A DNA stretch of 64,000 nucleotides, from assembly GCA_014804755.1 (NCBI GenBank), contig JAAUZE010000022.1, positions 1 through 64,000 of the forward strand, in the 5' to 3' direction. The notes below the pieces were generated by a model that saw only the letters and a program-made list of their open reading frames with translations, had not been told where the DNA came from and searched no databases. Origin of the DNA: Lachnospiraceae bacterium (GTDB lineage: Bacteria > Bacillota > Clostridia > Lachnospirales > Lachnospiraceae). Positions 7,995 through 17,800 of the stretch are shown here, in pieces (positions within the stretch are counted from its first letter, which is position 1; each line of letters starts with the position of its first letter). The translations under genes were made by a program, and so were the position numbers.

Positions 7995-8825
7995 ATGCCT
8001 GAACTGCCCGAAGTTGAAACAATAAAAAGGGTTCTTGAGCCGCAGGTAAAGAGCCAGAAGATTTCAGATATTACTGCAAACCGCACAGATATCATAGCAT
8101 ATCCGTCAGCAGAAATTTTCTGTGAAAAAATAAAGGATCAGACAATCTCGGCTATGGACAGGAGGGGGAAATTTCTGATCATTCTGCTTGAAAGCGGCGA
8201 TAAAATTATCCTGCATCTGCGGATGACGGGCTGCCTTCTCGTAACGATGCATGATGATCCGCAGGAAAAACATACGCATATCATTTTTCATTTAAGCAAT
8301 GGAAGCGAACTGCGTTTTTCCGATACACGCCGTTTCGGACGCTTCTGGTACATCCAGAGTCATGAGGAGGATACATACAGCGGAATTTCAAGATTAGGGT
8401 TAGAGCCGTTTGACAAAAACCTCAGTGCCGGATATTTGGAAAAAAAGTTCAGCAGGTGTAAGAAAACAGTGAAGGGATGCCTGCTCGACCAAAGCGTGGT
8501 TGCAGGGATAGGAAATATTTACTCCGATGAGATTTTGTTCCGGGCGAAGGTATGCCCCTCCCGTCCGGCAAACAGTTTATCGGGATGTGAATGGGAGCGG
8601 CTTTCAGCAGCTATTTCCGAATGCATGGCTTTCTTTATTGAAAAAAATGCGATAACTCCGGAAGAATATTTGGAAACGAAAGGACAGGATTACCGCAATA
8701 CACCGTTTTTGCAGGTGTACGGGCATGACGGCGAGAACTGCCCGGTTTGCGGCGAAATTCTTTGCCGCACTGTCATCGGCGGCAGGAGCAGCGTCTATTG
8801 CCCGGGATGCCAGGGAAACTTGTAA
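7995..8825 (+). CDS. mutM: Formamidopyrimidine-DNA glycosylase MutM/Fpg
   Basis: The protein has 276 aa. It starts MPELPEVETIKR at 7995 behind GGAGGG; Pro2 and Glu3 are the catalytic residues of Fpg after Met removal. The helix-two-turn-helix is visible in SVVAGIGNIYSDEILFRAKV. The C-terminal zinc finger (CPVCG near residue 247 and YCPGC near 270) includes the damage-probing Arg in GGRSSVYC. It excises 8-oxoguanine and formamidopyrimidines during base-excision repair. The endonuclease III gene lies about 2.7 kb away, but no shared operon is indicated. Confidence 0.95.
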   Translation: MPELPEVETIKRVLEPQVKSQKISDITANRTDIIAYPSAEIFCEKIKDQTISAMDRRGKFLIILLESGDKIILHLRMTGCLLVTMHDDPQEKHTHIIFHLSNGSELRFSDTRRFGRFWYIQSHEEDTYSGISRLGLEPFDKNLSAGYLEKKFSRCKKTVKGCLLDQSVVAGIGNIYSDEILFRAKVCPSRPANSLSGCEWERLSAAISECMAFFIEKNAITPEEYLETKGQDYRNTPFLQVYGHDGENCPVCGEILCRTVIGGRSSVYCPGCQGNL

Positions 8826-8895
8826 TTTCCGACGGCAGGGGGTTTTTACTTTCCGCAACGGGGTGGAAGTCGGGATGCAGATTTAAAGCCGGGAG

Positions 8896-8933
8896 CGGCC
8901 TGGGCATCGGGTTTGTGCCAGATGCCTCGGCCG
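8896..8933. terminator. Bidirectional hairpin between mutM and proS
   Basis: CGGCC-TG-GGCATC pairs with GATGCC-TC-GGCCG around a 12-base loop. It lies between the convergent ends of mutM and proS. A loose T-rich stretch (gtttaatata) follows on the plus strand. Confidence 0.55.
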
Positions 8934-8949
8934 TTTAATATATAGATTT

Positions 8950-10659
8950 TTATTTCGCTTCTGACAAAACTTTTAATATTTCTTCTACTGCCGAAGTCAT
9001 AGGAACATTGGCAGATAAACTCTTATCTCTTGAAACGATTTCAACGATATTTTGTTTTATATTTCGGGGACTGACAATCACTCTGTATGGCACGCCAATA
9101 AGGTCGGCATCCGAGAACATGACTCCGGCGCTGACCCTGCGGTCATCATAAATGACTTCCACACCTTTGTCCTGTAGTTCTTCATACATCTTGTCGGCAT
9201 AAGCCTGAACCCCGGCATCATCAGCACGAACGGCACAGAGGTGTACCTGCCACGGCGCAACCGCCAAAGGCCATATCGGACCGTGATCATCGTGATGGGC
9301 CTCACAGATGGAAGCAGCAAGTCTGCCGATGCCGATACCATAGCATCCCATAACCGGATGCTGTGCTTCTCCATTGGTGTCAATATAGGTCATATTCATG
9401 GATTTGGTATACTTGGTCCCGAGCTGGAAAATATTGCCCACCTCAATGCCACGGGATACCGTAATCGCAGGCTTGCCGCAATGCGGGCAGATACCGCCCT
9501 CCTGTATTTTAGCAAAATCATGGTATTCGGCACCCTTAATATCACGTCCCATATCCAGTCCGGTGTAGTGATATCCGTAAATGTTCGCGCCACAGGAAAG
9601 ATTGTTCATTCCTTCAAGGGAGCGGTCATACAGAACAGTGAAACTGCCGCTTAGATTAACAGGTCCGATATATCCGGCGTTAAGTCCGCTTTCCCCGGTA
9701 ATAACTGCCGAATGGATGTCATAGCCCAGATAATTTGTGAGTTTGGTTTCGTTCACTTCAAGATCGCCGCGGATAAACAGTACAATATAATGGTCATCCG
9801 AATTACGCTGGTAAACAACTGCCTTGCAGGAAGCCTTTTCATCACAATGCAGGAATTTACAAACGTCCTCAATGGTGTGGATGTCCGGAGTGTGTGTCAA
9901 AACAAGTTCCTGAGCAGCATTGCTTTTTTCGTTATGGATAATACACTCTGCCGCCTCCATATTCGCACGGTAATCACATTCTGTGCAGATAGCAATGGAA
10001 TCCTCACCGACAGGGGTGAGCAGCATAAATTCGTGGGAAATATTTCCACCCATCATACCGGAATCGGAAGCAACCGAAATAACCTCCGGCAGTCCTGCTC
10101 TGGCATAGATGCGTTCATAAGCCTTATGGCACTTGTCATAATAATCCTCCAAATCGACCTGGCTGGTATGGAAAGAGTAGGCGTCTTTCATTGTGAATTC
10201 ACGGACACGGATCAGTCCTGCCCTTGGCCTTGCTTCATCACGGAACTTAGTCTGTATCTGATATATCATAAAAGGATACTTCATATAGCTCTGTCCGTAA
10301 TCACGCACAAGATGAACGGCAGCTTCTTCATGCGTCATGCCAAGAACAAGAGGGCTTCCGCTGCGGTCATGGAAACGGGCCATTTCTTTGCCGATGCTTT
10401 CGTACCTGCCGGATTCCTGCCAAAGAGAAGCAGGCATAACAACGGGAAACTGAATTTCCTGCCCGTCAATGGCATCCATTTCTTCACGGATGATCTGTTC
10501 TATCTTCCGTGTGATCCTTTTCAGCGGCATATAGGATGAAAAAATACCGTTTGCCACATATTTCATATAGCCGCCGCGCACCATCAGAGCGTGGCTGTCA
10601 ATGATACAGTCTGACGGCCTTTCGCGGAAACGCTCTCCGACAAGTTTTCCTAATTTCAT
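8950..10659 (-). CDS. proS: Prolyl-tRNA synthetase (bacterial type, with editing domain)
   Basis: The protein has 569 aa, starting MKLGKLVGERFRERPSD behind CGGAGG. The class II motifs are visible: motif 2 in FRDEARPRAGLIRVREFTMK and motif 3 in GIGIGRLAAS. The YbaK-like editing insertion lies between (about 230-380), with LHCDEKASCKAVVY. The HGTP anticodon-binding domain is at the C terminus. It charges tRNA-Pro, and the insertion domain hydrolyses Ala-tRNA-Pro. The gene is preceded by a T-box leader, so its expression should rise when uncharged tRNA-Pro accumulates. Confidence 0.97.
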   Translation of the reverse strand: MKLGKLVGERFRERPSDCIIDSHALMVRGGYMKYVANGIFSSYMPLKRITRKIEQIIREEMDAIDGQEIQFPVVMPASLWQESGRYESIGKEMARFHDRSGSPLVLGMTHEEAAVHLVRDYGQSYMKYPFMIYQIQTKFRDEARPRAGLIRVREFTMKDAYSFHTSQVDLEDYYDKCHKAYERIYARAGLPEVISVASDSGMMGGNISHEFMLLTPVGEDSIAICTECDYRANMEAAECIIHNEKSNAAQELVLTHTPDIHTIEDVCKFLHCDEKASCKAVVYQRNSDDHYIVLFIRGDLEVNETKLTNYLGYDIHSAVITGESGLNAGYIGPVNLSGSFTVLYDRSLEGMNNLSCGANIYGYHYTGLDMGRDIKGAEYHDFAKIQEGGICPHCGKPAITVSRGIEVGNIFQLGTKYTKSMNMTYIDTNGEAQHPVMGCYGIGIGRLAASICEAHHDDHGPIWPLAVAPWQVHLCAVRADDAGVQAYADKMYEELQDKGVEVIYDDRRVSAGVMFSDADLIGVPYRVIVSPRNIKQNIVEIVSRDKSLSANVPMTSAVEEILKVLSEAK

Positions 10660-10691
10660 AAAGGATACCTCCGTATTTTATTTTTGAACAC

Positions 10692-10728
10692 AAAAAAGCC
10701 CTAAACCGACACTGCATCAGTTTAGGGC
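10692..10728 (-). terminator. T-box terminator of proS
   Basis: GCCCTAAAC pairs with GTTTAGGGC (9 bp), followed in the minus-strand RNA by six uridines. The 5' arm would be captured by the antiterminator. Confidence 0.9.
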
Positions 10729-10966
10729 GAACTAAAACCAAGTCCGTGGTACCACCTAAATTCGGATATGTTCCGCACTCTCCGGCACAGGGGAAATTCC
10801 AATGCCATATCTCTGTAACGGGAGAACCCGGTGAATCTTACTATTATTTCGGTTCACAGCTCAAAGACCGGTTGGGCATCTTTTCAATAAAGGCTCGCAC
10901 CGACCGCCTTCTCTCTGAAAATCCGAGATGCTTACTATTTCTTATCATAGCTTTTGTGTTCAATTT
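10692..10966 (-). promoter_or_regulatory. T-box leader of proS
   Basis: On the minus strand, from about 10966 downward, the RNA has a stem I with GGTGCGAGCC. A candidate CCG proline specifier lies at 10852-10850, in GAACCGAAA. The linker TTCTCCCGTTACAGAG follows. The conserved T-box sequence TAGGTGGTACCACGGA is near 10745-10765, then the terminator. Binding of uncharged tRNA-Pro to the specifier and T-box bulge should favour the antiterminator. The T-box assignment is firm; the specifier codon was read by eye. Confidence 0.92.
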
Positions 10967-10971
10967 TGTAA

Positions 10972-11000
10972 CTTATACCACAAAAAATAATGGCTGTCAA
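10972..11000 (-). promoter_or_regulatory. Sigma-A promoter for the proS T-box RNA
   Basis: On the minus strand, TTGACA (11000-10995), a 17-bp spacer and TATAAG (10977-10972), just upstream of stem I. Confidence 0.8.
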
Positions 11001-11191
11001 GGGTTCATCTGTCAATGCATATGATCAGATTTTTCAGACACAGAAGAATTCTTTAAAAATTTTGAAAACGCTTCAATCAATTTACCATACCTGTTCATTT
11101 TGTGTTATAGTATTTTATGCGGGTATGGAGTAGATTTTTGAATGTCTACTGAGGGAATAAGGTCTTAAGAATTGCAATAATCCTTTGGGTG

Positions 11192-11232
11192 CAAAAAATA
11201 ACGATAGCTCATCTGAAAAATGGGTTATCGTT
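11192..11232 (-). terminator. Hairpin with T-run on the minus strand
   Basis: AACGATA pairs with TATCGTT around the end of the small minus-strand frame. ATTTTTTGC follows in the minus-strand RNA. It would end a leftward transcript. Confidence 0.45.
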
Positions 11233-11349
11233 AAATTTAACACTGTGGAATATCGAAAGTGCGGCAATTCCAACTAATAAAACGATAGCTACCCATGCAA
11301 AAATTGTATCAATCCGGACACGCAATATGGTGTGAGAAATTTCTGCCAT
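11209..11349 (-). CDS. Possible 46-aa membrane peptide or gene remnant
   Basis: The frame starts MAEISHTILRVRIDTIF and contains one convincing membrane helix (AWVAIVLLVGIAALSIF) and a polar tail. The stop codon lies inside the stem of a minus-strand terminator, which supports a leftward gene. No Shine-Dalgarno sequence precedes the ATG, and the frame is open further upstream, so this may be the tail of a decayed gene. Nothing else convincing is seen in the 11001-11410 stretch except a promoter-like TTACCA...TATAGT near 11080-11110. Confidence 0.3.
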   Translation of the reverse strand: MAEISHTILRVRIDTIFAWVAIVLLVGIAALSIFHSVKFNDNPFFR

Positions 11350-11410
11350 GTCTGCGTTTTGTTTTACAGTAAGCAACAAATTTTTAGGGGAAAATTCACA
11401 CTTTTTTGTC

Positions 11411-11438
11411 TTGACGGAACGGACCAAAATGATATGAT
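11411..11438 (+). promoter_or_regulatory. Sigma-A promoter for nth
   Basis: TTGACG (11411-11416), a 16-bp spacer and TATGAT (11433-11438), 42 bp ahead of the nth start. Confidence 0.7.
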
Positions 11439-11479
11439 AAGGAAAGAATTTTACATAGCGGAGTAAGGATGGGACGTAC

Positions 11480-12148
11480 ATGAAATTATCCATGAAAAAG
11501 AAACGGGAGCTTGCGCAGCTGATCGTGGCGCGCTTAAAAGAAGCGTATCCGGACGCAGCGTGTTCCTTAGATTACGATCAGGCATGGAAGCTGTTAGTCA
11601 GCGTACGGCTTGCGGCGCAATGCACGGATGAGCGTGTCAACGTGGTCGTACAGGATCTGTATGCGAAGTTTCCCGATGTGAATGCGCTTGCCGACGCGCC
11701 TGTGGAGGAGATCGAACGCATTGTCAGACCGTGTGGGCTCGGAAACAGTAAGGCGCGCGATATCAGCGCATGTATGAAGGTTCTGCGTGACGAGTACGGC
11801 GGCAGAGTGCCGGACAGTTTTGAAAAGCTTCTGGCATTGCCTGGCGTCGGAAGAAAAAGTGCCAATCTGATCATGGGCGATGTGTTCGGCAAACCGGCGA
11901 TCGTGACGGACACGCACTGCATCCGCCTCGTGAACCGCATGGGGCTGGTGGATGGTGTCAAAGAGCCGAAAAAGGTGGAAATGGAGCTGTGGAAGCTGAT
12001 TCCGGGCGAGGAAGGCAGCGATTTCTGTCACAGACTGGTATGGCATGGAAGAGAAATATGTACCGCCAGAACCAATCCACATTGCGACCGCTGCTGTCTG
12101 GCGGACGTTTGTGCCAAAAACGGAGTAAAGGAATCGAAAAAGCAATGA
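11480..12148 (+). CDS. nth: Endonuclease III
   Basis: The protein has 222 aa. The helix-hairpin-helix LPGVGRKSAN carries the catalytic Lys, and VTDTHCIRL carries the catalytic Asp. The C-terminal iron-sulfur loop is CTARTNPHCDRCCLADVC, with cysteine spacing 7-2-5, one residue longer in the first gap than the E. coli enzyme. It removes oxidised pyrimidines and nicks the abasic site. It overlaps the next gene by the four bases ATGA, so the two are translationally coupled. Confidence 0.95.
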   Translation: MKLSMKKKRELAQLIVARLKEAYPDAACSLDYDQAWKLLVSVRLAAQCTDERVNVVVQDLYAKFPDVNALADAPVEEIERIVRPCGLGNSKARDISACMKVLRDEYGGRVPDSFEKLLALPGVGRKSANLIMGDVFGKPAIVTDTHCIRLVNRMGLVDGVKEPKKVEMELWKLIPGEEGSDFCHRLVWHGREICTARTNPHCDRCCLADVCAKNGVKESKKQ

Positions 12149-13317
12149 GTGGGAAGCCAATTCTTTTTGTCAGCGTGAACGACCGCTGTTACGCTTCTTA
12201 TCGTTTTTTTGCGGCAAGACTTGAGGAGGCGGTGAAGCGGCAGGGAATGGAAACGGCGTGGTGTTATCTGCCGGAGGGAAGCGGGAAGAACGAGGAGTCA
12301 TGGGATCGGGTATTGCAGGGGGTTTTAGGAAAACCGTATCTTGCAGTAGTCGATTTCAATTCTTTTCTGCCGAAGCTTGCGGCGGACGGAAGGAATCTGA
12401 TCAAGCTGTTTGAAGCGCCGTTTTATCATATTGTGCTGGATCACCCGCTCTATCATCATGCGGCGCTTTCCGCGGACACCGATCTGCAGCATGTGATCTG
12501 CGTGGATGAGCGCCATGCCGATTATGTGCGTGCCAATTATCCTCAGATCGGGCAGGTGTGGGCACAGACGATTCCGGGAACGGCGGGCGCTTTGGCAGAT
12601 ACGCCGTTTCAGGAGCGAAAAAATGAGATTTTATTTTGCGGAACGTATGAGGAACCGCGGCAGTATTGGGATTTGATGAATGAGCTGCCTGATCAGTTGA
12701 AAAAGGAATGCCGCCTGCTGGCGGAACAGATGCTTGCCCGGCCGGAACGGACAATGGAGGAGCTGCTTGCCGGGATGCAGGGAAATGTGGGGGCATCCGG
12801 CGTTTACGGCCGGCGTTTTGCGGCGCGTATGCAGGCGGATTTCCTTGCGGATGCCTATGTCCGAAATCTGCGCAGAAAGCAGGTTGTAGAAGCGCTTATT
12901 AGAGCAGGGCAGCCTCTTGCCCTGTTTGGTCAGGGCTGGGAGCAGATTGGCGTACAGGCGGGCGGACCACTATCTTATGAAAGTTATGTAAACCAAATCG
13001 GAAGCTATCGCTTTGCCCTGCACTGCATGCCGGGCTTTGTATGCGGCGGACACGACCGCATCGGGAATGCCATGCATAACGGGGCGGTGTGCATTACGGA
13101 CCGCACACAGTATACGCGCAGTCATTATGAGCAGGGAGACGTTAAGGTTCTCGGATATGAAACCGGACAGACGGATGAGTTGATCGCACAATGTGAGTAT
13201 GGTCTGACTCATACGAAAGAGGCGGAGGCGATTGCAGCCGCCGGAAAACGATATGCCGAGGCGCATGAGACATGGGAGCGGTTTGCGAAGAAGTTGATCG
13301 GGCATATTGTGGGATAA
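12145..13317 (+). CDS. CgeB-like glycosyltransferase family 1 protein
   Basis: The protein has 390 aa, starting at ATG 12145, which overlaps the nth stop (ATGA), behind GGAGTAAAGG. The N-terminal half is Rossmann-like (KPILFVSVNDRCYASYRFFA). The C-terminal half resembles the Glyco_trans_1_2 family: GQGWEQIG, then ALHCMPGFVCGGHDRIGNAM and NGAVCITDR, where such enzymes bind the nucleotide sugar. This architecture fits DUF3880/CgeB-type glycosyltransferases that modify cell surfaces. No membrane segment is seen. The acceptor is unknown. Coupling to a DNA repair gene is probably accidental. Confidence 0.75.
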   Translation: MSGKPILFVSVNDRCYASYRFFAARLEEAVKRQGMETAWCYLPEGSGKNEESWDRVLQGVLGKPYLAVVDFNSFLPKLAADGRNLIKLFEAPFYHIVLDHPLYHHAALSADTDLQHVICVDERHADYVRANYPQIGQVWAQTIPGTAGALADTPFQERKNEILFCGTYEEPRQYWDLMNELPDQLKKECRLLAEQMLARPERTMEELLAGMQGNVGASGVYGRRFAARMQADFLADAYVRNLRRKQVVEALIRAGQPLALFGQGWEQIGVQAGGPLSYESYVNQIGSYRFALHCMPGFVCGGHDRIGNAMHNGAVCITDRTQYTRSHYEQGDVKVLGYETGQTDELIAQCEYGLTHTKEAEAIAAAGKRYAEAHETWERFAKKLIGHIVG

Positions 13318-13384
13318 TGCAGGGCGTGCCGCGCAGCATATTTGAAATCGTGAAAAGAAATTGAAATCGAGGCAGAAGACAACG

Positions 13385-14791
13385 ATGGAAACGAGTCAAA
13401 GCAGTTATACAGAAAATCAAGAGGAAGAAAAGAAGCATAGAAAGCGGCTGCAGAGCCACGAGATTGATATGGTACACGGACCGCTGTTCGGAAAGCTTTT
13501 GCTTTTTGCACTGCCGCTCATGCTCTCGGGCATATTACAGTTATTGTTTAACGCGGCGGATATTGTAGTAGTAGGTAGATTTGCGGGAGATGATTCCCTT
13601 GCGGCAGTCGGTTCGACCGGCTCGCTCATCAACCTGCTGACGAATTTGTTTATCGGAACCTCCGTCGGCGCGAACGTCGTGGCGGCGCAGTTTTACGGTT
13701 CCGGTCAACGGGATAAGATTTCTGATACGGTTCATACGAGCGTGTTTTTGAGCCTGATCTGCGGCGTGGTGGTGATGGTGATCGGCATTTGCCTGTCGGG
13801 ACAGATGCTGATATGGATGTCCTCGCCGGATGATGTGATCGGGCTTGCCACGATCTATCTGCGTATTTACTTTTTGGGGATGCCTGCGGTGATGGTGTAC
13901 AATTTCGGAAGCGCGATTCTGCGCGCAGCGGGAGATACGAAGAGACCGCTTTATTTTTTGATGATCGCGGGTGTCGTCAATGTGATCTTAAACCTGATTT
14001 TCGTGATTGTCTTTCGTCTGGGTGTTGTGGGCGTTGCTATGGCGACGGTCATTTCCCAGAGTATCTCTGCGGCGCTTGTATTGTGGTGCATGATCAGGGA
14101 TACGGAACTGCATTTTTCTTTACGCGGTCTGCATTATTCCAAAGAGATTTTGAAGCGGATCGTGCGCATCGGCATTCCGGCGGGGATACAGGGAACCGTG
14201 TTCTCACTGTCGAATGTCGTCATCCAGTCCGCGATCAACTCGTTCGGTAAAATTGTGGTTGCGGGAAATTCGGCGGCGGGCAATATCGAGGGCTTTGTCT
14301 ATGTTGCCATGAATTCCATGTACCAGACGGCGCTGACTTTTATCGGACAAAATTACGGCGCGGGGGAGAAAAAAAGAATCCTGCGCGTGCTCTTTTATTG
14401 TCAGGGGATCGTGATCGTGGTCGGAACCGTACTTGGGAATCTCGCGGTCGTGTTCGGAAAAGAGCTGTTGTCGATTTATTCCGGCACAAAGGAAGTTGTG
14501 GAAGCGGGGCTCATACGAATGCGTTATATCTGCCGTTTTTATGCGCTTTGCGGTGTGATGGACGTCATGGTCGGCGCACTGCGCGGTCTCGGATATTCCG
14601 TCATGCCGATGATTGTGTCATTAGTCGGCGCCTGCGGTCTGCGTCTTGTTTGGATTGCCACGGTCTTTCGGATGAACCGGACAATGGGGACGCTCTATTT
14701 TTCCTATATCGTGACATGGACGATCACTGCTGCGGTGCATATTATCTGTTTTGCCGTCGCGTACCGGAGAAAACAGAAAGTGATGATTTAA
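13385..14791 (+). CDS. MATE-family multidrug exporter
   Basis: The protein has 468 aa with twelve predicted membrane helices. A soluble charged N-terminus (ETSQSSYTENQEEEKKHRKR) is followed by the MATE opening MVHGPLFGKLLLFALPLMLS and ADIVVVGRFAGDDSLAAVGS. I chose ATG 13385 over an upstream TTG at 13361 because the first helix begins well downstream either way. The ribosome site is weak for both. Members export cationic drugs or metabolites using a sodium or proton gradient. The substrate cannot be read from the sequence. A terminator-like hairpin lies just after the stop. Confidence 0.92.
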   Translation: METSQSSYTENQEEEKKHRKRLQSHEIDMVHGPLFGKLLLFALPLMLSGILQLLFNAADIVVVGRFAGDDSLAAVGSTGSLINLLTNLFIGTSVGANVVAAQFYGSGQRDKISDTVHTSVFLSLICGVVVMVIGICLSGQMLIWMSSPDDVIGLATIYLRIYFLGMPAVMVYNFGSAILRAAGDTKRPLYFLMIAGVVNVILNLIFVIVFRLGVVGVAMATVISQSISAALVLWCMIRDTELHFSLRGLHYSKEILKRIVRIGIPAGIQGTVFSLSNVVIQSAINSFGKIVVAGNSAAGNIEGFVYVAMNSMYQTALTFIGQNYGAGEKKRILRVLFYCQGIVIVVGTVLGNLAVVFGKELLSIYSGTKEVVEAGLIRMRYICRFYALCGVMDVMVGALRGLGYSVMPMIVSLVGACGLRLVWIATVFRMNRTMGTLYFSYIVTWTITAAVHIICFAVAYRRKQKVMI

Positions 14792-14793
14792 AT

Positions 14794-14822
14794 AAAAAAG
14801 CCTGGCGCATTCGCGCCAGGCT
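14794..14822 (-). terminator. Strong hairpin between the MATE and GH2 genes
   Basis: AGCCTGGCGC and GCGCCAGGCT pair (10 bp) around the loop ATTC, with TTTTTT following on the minus strand. It best serves the leftward GH2 transcript and may also act on the convergent MATE message. Confidence 0.85.
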
Positions 14823-14872
14823 ATTAAACAAAAAAACGTCTCCATCCCAAAAGAAATGCTGAAGGCATTTCT

Positions 14873-17800
14873 TTATTTCGCTTTAAACAGTGCCCGCAGC
14901 GCTTCTTCGCTCATGGCATAGAGCGGACGGGATGCGTCCTCTTTCCATGTATCCGCGTAGCGGCACAGGCTTTGGAGAAGATATGCCGCTTCGGCGCGTC
15001 CGTCCGCGGCAAGGCGCGGCAGCGGGCTCGTGCAGATGATAAGAGGGACGGCGGTGCCCGTAAGCTGTATTTCATAGATCAGACCGAGCCGATGATTGCG
15101 TTCAAAATTATCAATGGTCTGCACGACCGGCACGATGGCGGTCTCATCAAGGATGGTGGAAGCAGAATTCATGACAATGTCCCACCACTGGGGCGTGGAA
15201 TAGCTGTTGGTCGGAAAGTGGGCAAGCGCGGGATGCTCCTTACGGATGAAAAGACCCATCGTTCCAACAGGGATTTCTTTTTTCATGCCCTCGGAAATAC
15301 TGCGGAACATCGGATAACACCAAAAATCCGTACAATACGTGCCGGTGACGGCATTCGGATTGAAATCTTTGGAGAGGCAGAGCACCGTGGGATGCCCGTC
15401 CTGCACACGCCCGATCGCGTCGGAGAGATCGGTTGATACATTATGTAAATCACGAGCGCTATCCGCCGCAGGATAGCTCCAAAGCTCATAATGATTGGAG
15501 ACGTCGGTATCCGCAAGGCGGATCTGCAGCAGGTAATGCTCCGGTTCATCGGAAGCGGGAATCGCCAATGTAAAGGGGCATAACGGTGTATAGCCGTTTT
15601 CGGTTACGCCTGAGGGGCGGTCCAGACGCTGTGTGGTAACAAGCGCGTTATTTTTTAGGTCGGTCAGAAGAAGCTCTACGGAAACGGCTTCCGGCAGCTT
15701 CTTTCGATACCATGTCAGGGAGATCCTGCCCGCAAGCGCGGAACCGTTTGTGAGGACATAGGAGGGGAACTCCGCCTGAATGACGGCATCGGAGCAGAAG
15801 CGTCTGAATTCTTCTGCGCTGATGATGCCCTTGTTTTCCATGAATGCGTCGAGCATGCCGACCAGTGCGGTGCCCTGTCCCGAGAAATCCTGAATATCCA
15901 AGATCTGAAAACCCGCCATGCTCTTTGTACGCAGGGCAGTTTCCAATTCATCTTTATAGCAGGCAGCGGCGAGCGCGCCCGAATTCCTGAAATAATCCTT
16001 TGCCATCGGCAGCAGTCCTTTTTCCTCAAGGCGGCTGCGGAAAATCGCAAAGTTGCGTGCCTGTAGAACACCGGTATATTTTGTGATTTCGTCAAAATCA
16101 GGATAGGTCTCATATTGCCCGATCTCATGGGATACGACCGGAACATGGGGGATCAGTTCTTCTGCCGTATCCGTCAGCTTGACGCGCTTGATTCCCGTGC
16201 CGTACTGGATTTCAATCGTGCCGTCCTCACCGACTTCCGCGCCGCTTTCGGGATAATCGGGAAAAATGGCGGATTCATAGGTGAAGTCCGTACAGGGGCG
16301 GTCGGTCTGCACATGACCGAGCGGCTTGTCGCACATCGCGTAAGAGCCGCGTATCTGGCGGTCCACAGTAAAGCGTACACCGCAGAAAAAATCATCGTTT
16401 GACTGAATGTTGGGAATCCACTGGAAATTGTTGGAACCCTGCGTATACAGATGCCGCCCGTCATACGCTTTATAACGGCCGACCAGCTCATTGACGGCCT
16501 GCGGGCTGCCCCAGAGCTCGTTTCCCATGGACATCATGCAGAAAGAAGGATGATTGCCGAATTCGTCCAAAATGCGGAATCCTTCTTCGGTCAGATAGCG
16601 CTGTCCGATCTCATCATAGCCTTCGTCTCCCTCAGCGGCAAAGGTTCCCCAGAACGGAAGCTCGGGCTCATAATAAATACCGAGCAGATCAGCGGCGAGG
16701 AAAGCGGCTTCGGGCGGGCAGCAGGTGTGACAGCGGTAGTGGTTGATACCAAACTCCTTTGCAGCCTGCATGGCCTTTAACCAGCCGGAAAGATTCATCG
16801 GCGCATAGCCCGTCAGCGGAAAGATCATACCGTCATGCTTGCCGCGCAGGAAGGTCTTGCGGTCATTCAAATAAAAATGAGTACCGCGCGCCTCAAACTT
16901 TCGGATGCCGCACCATACGGCGTGGCAGTCCCCGCAACCGTTTTCATCTGTCAAGGAAACGGCAAGGCGCAGTACGACCGGATCATATTCATCCCAAACG
17001 GAAAGCGATTCGGGTACCGTTACCTGAAAACGAAGCACCGTCTGTCCGGACGCGCTGATGGAGGGCGCGTCTTGGGATGATTCTTCGCAAGCCGATATCG
17101 TGACGGAACCGTCACAGGTGTACGTTCCACTGTGGGACGGTATCTCGACGGCATCCTCAAAAAGCGTTACCGCAGAAGAATCCGCAAGCACCTGCTCTGC
17201 GGGGAGGAGTGTAGTAAGACCGCATGCGTCTGACTGACAGTGTGGTATGGATAAATGCTCCAACGTGACGGGAAGCGCTTTTATGATCAGATTGGAATGG
17301 TAGAATTTTGAATAATTATCAATAGAGACCATACCAGTCAAGACTCTTTTTTCGTAATCTGTATCAATGCGGACGAGGCGGATACGCATCGTGTCATAGA
17401 AGGTCAGCGTCATCGAGCCGACAATACCGTTCCAGTTTGTCTGTGTGTCGGGAGAGGTCATATGACCGCCACGTGTTGGGTAATCCACGTTCGAAGTCAT
17501 GATTGTCAGCACGGGATGCGCCTGCTTGATAAACGCCGTCAGATCGTAACAGTGCGACGTGCATAAGCTGTTCTGCCCCCCGACATAAACGCCGTCCACC
17601 CAGACATGGGAGATTCTTGTGCGTTCCAGCTTCAGGATGGCATGCTGTCCCACCGCATCGGGGGCAATGGTGAGTTCCCGCTGATACCACGCATAGCCTT
17701 CCGTTAAATATGCGACGGTCAGGGAGCCGGTTTCTGCGGCCTGATTCGGCGTGCCCTTTTTTTGCTCCGAAGTCGTGCCGGGGAGCCGGATCGTGTCGGA

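Noticed and set aside
9712-10539. 275-codon plus-strand frame inside proS
   Set aside because: Antisense shadow of a conserved synthetase gene, without a ribosome site or recognisable domain.
14398-14862. 154-codon frame inside the MATE gene
   Set aside because: Shifted shadow of the MATE frame with arginine-rich composition.
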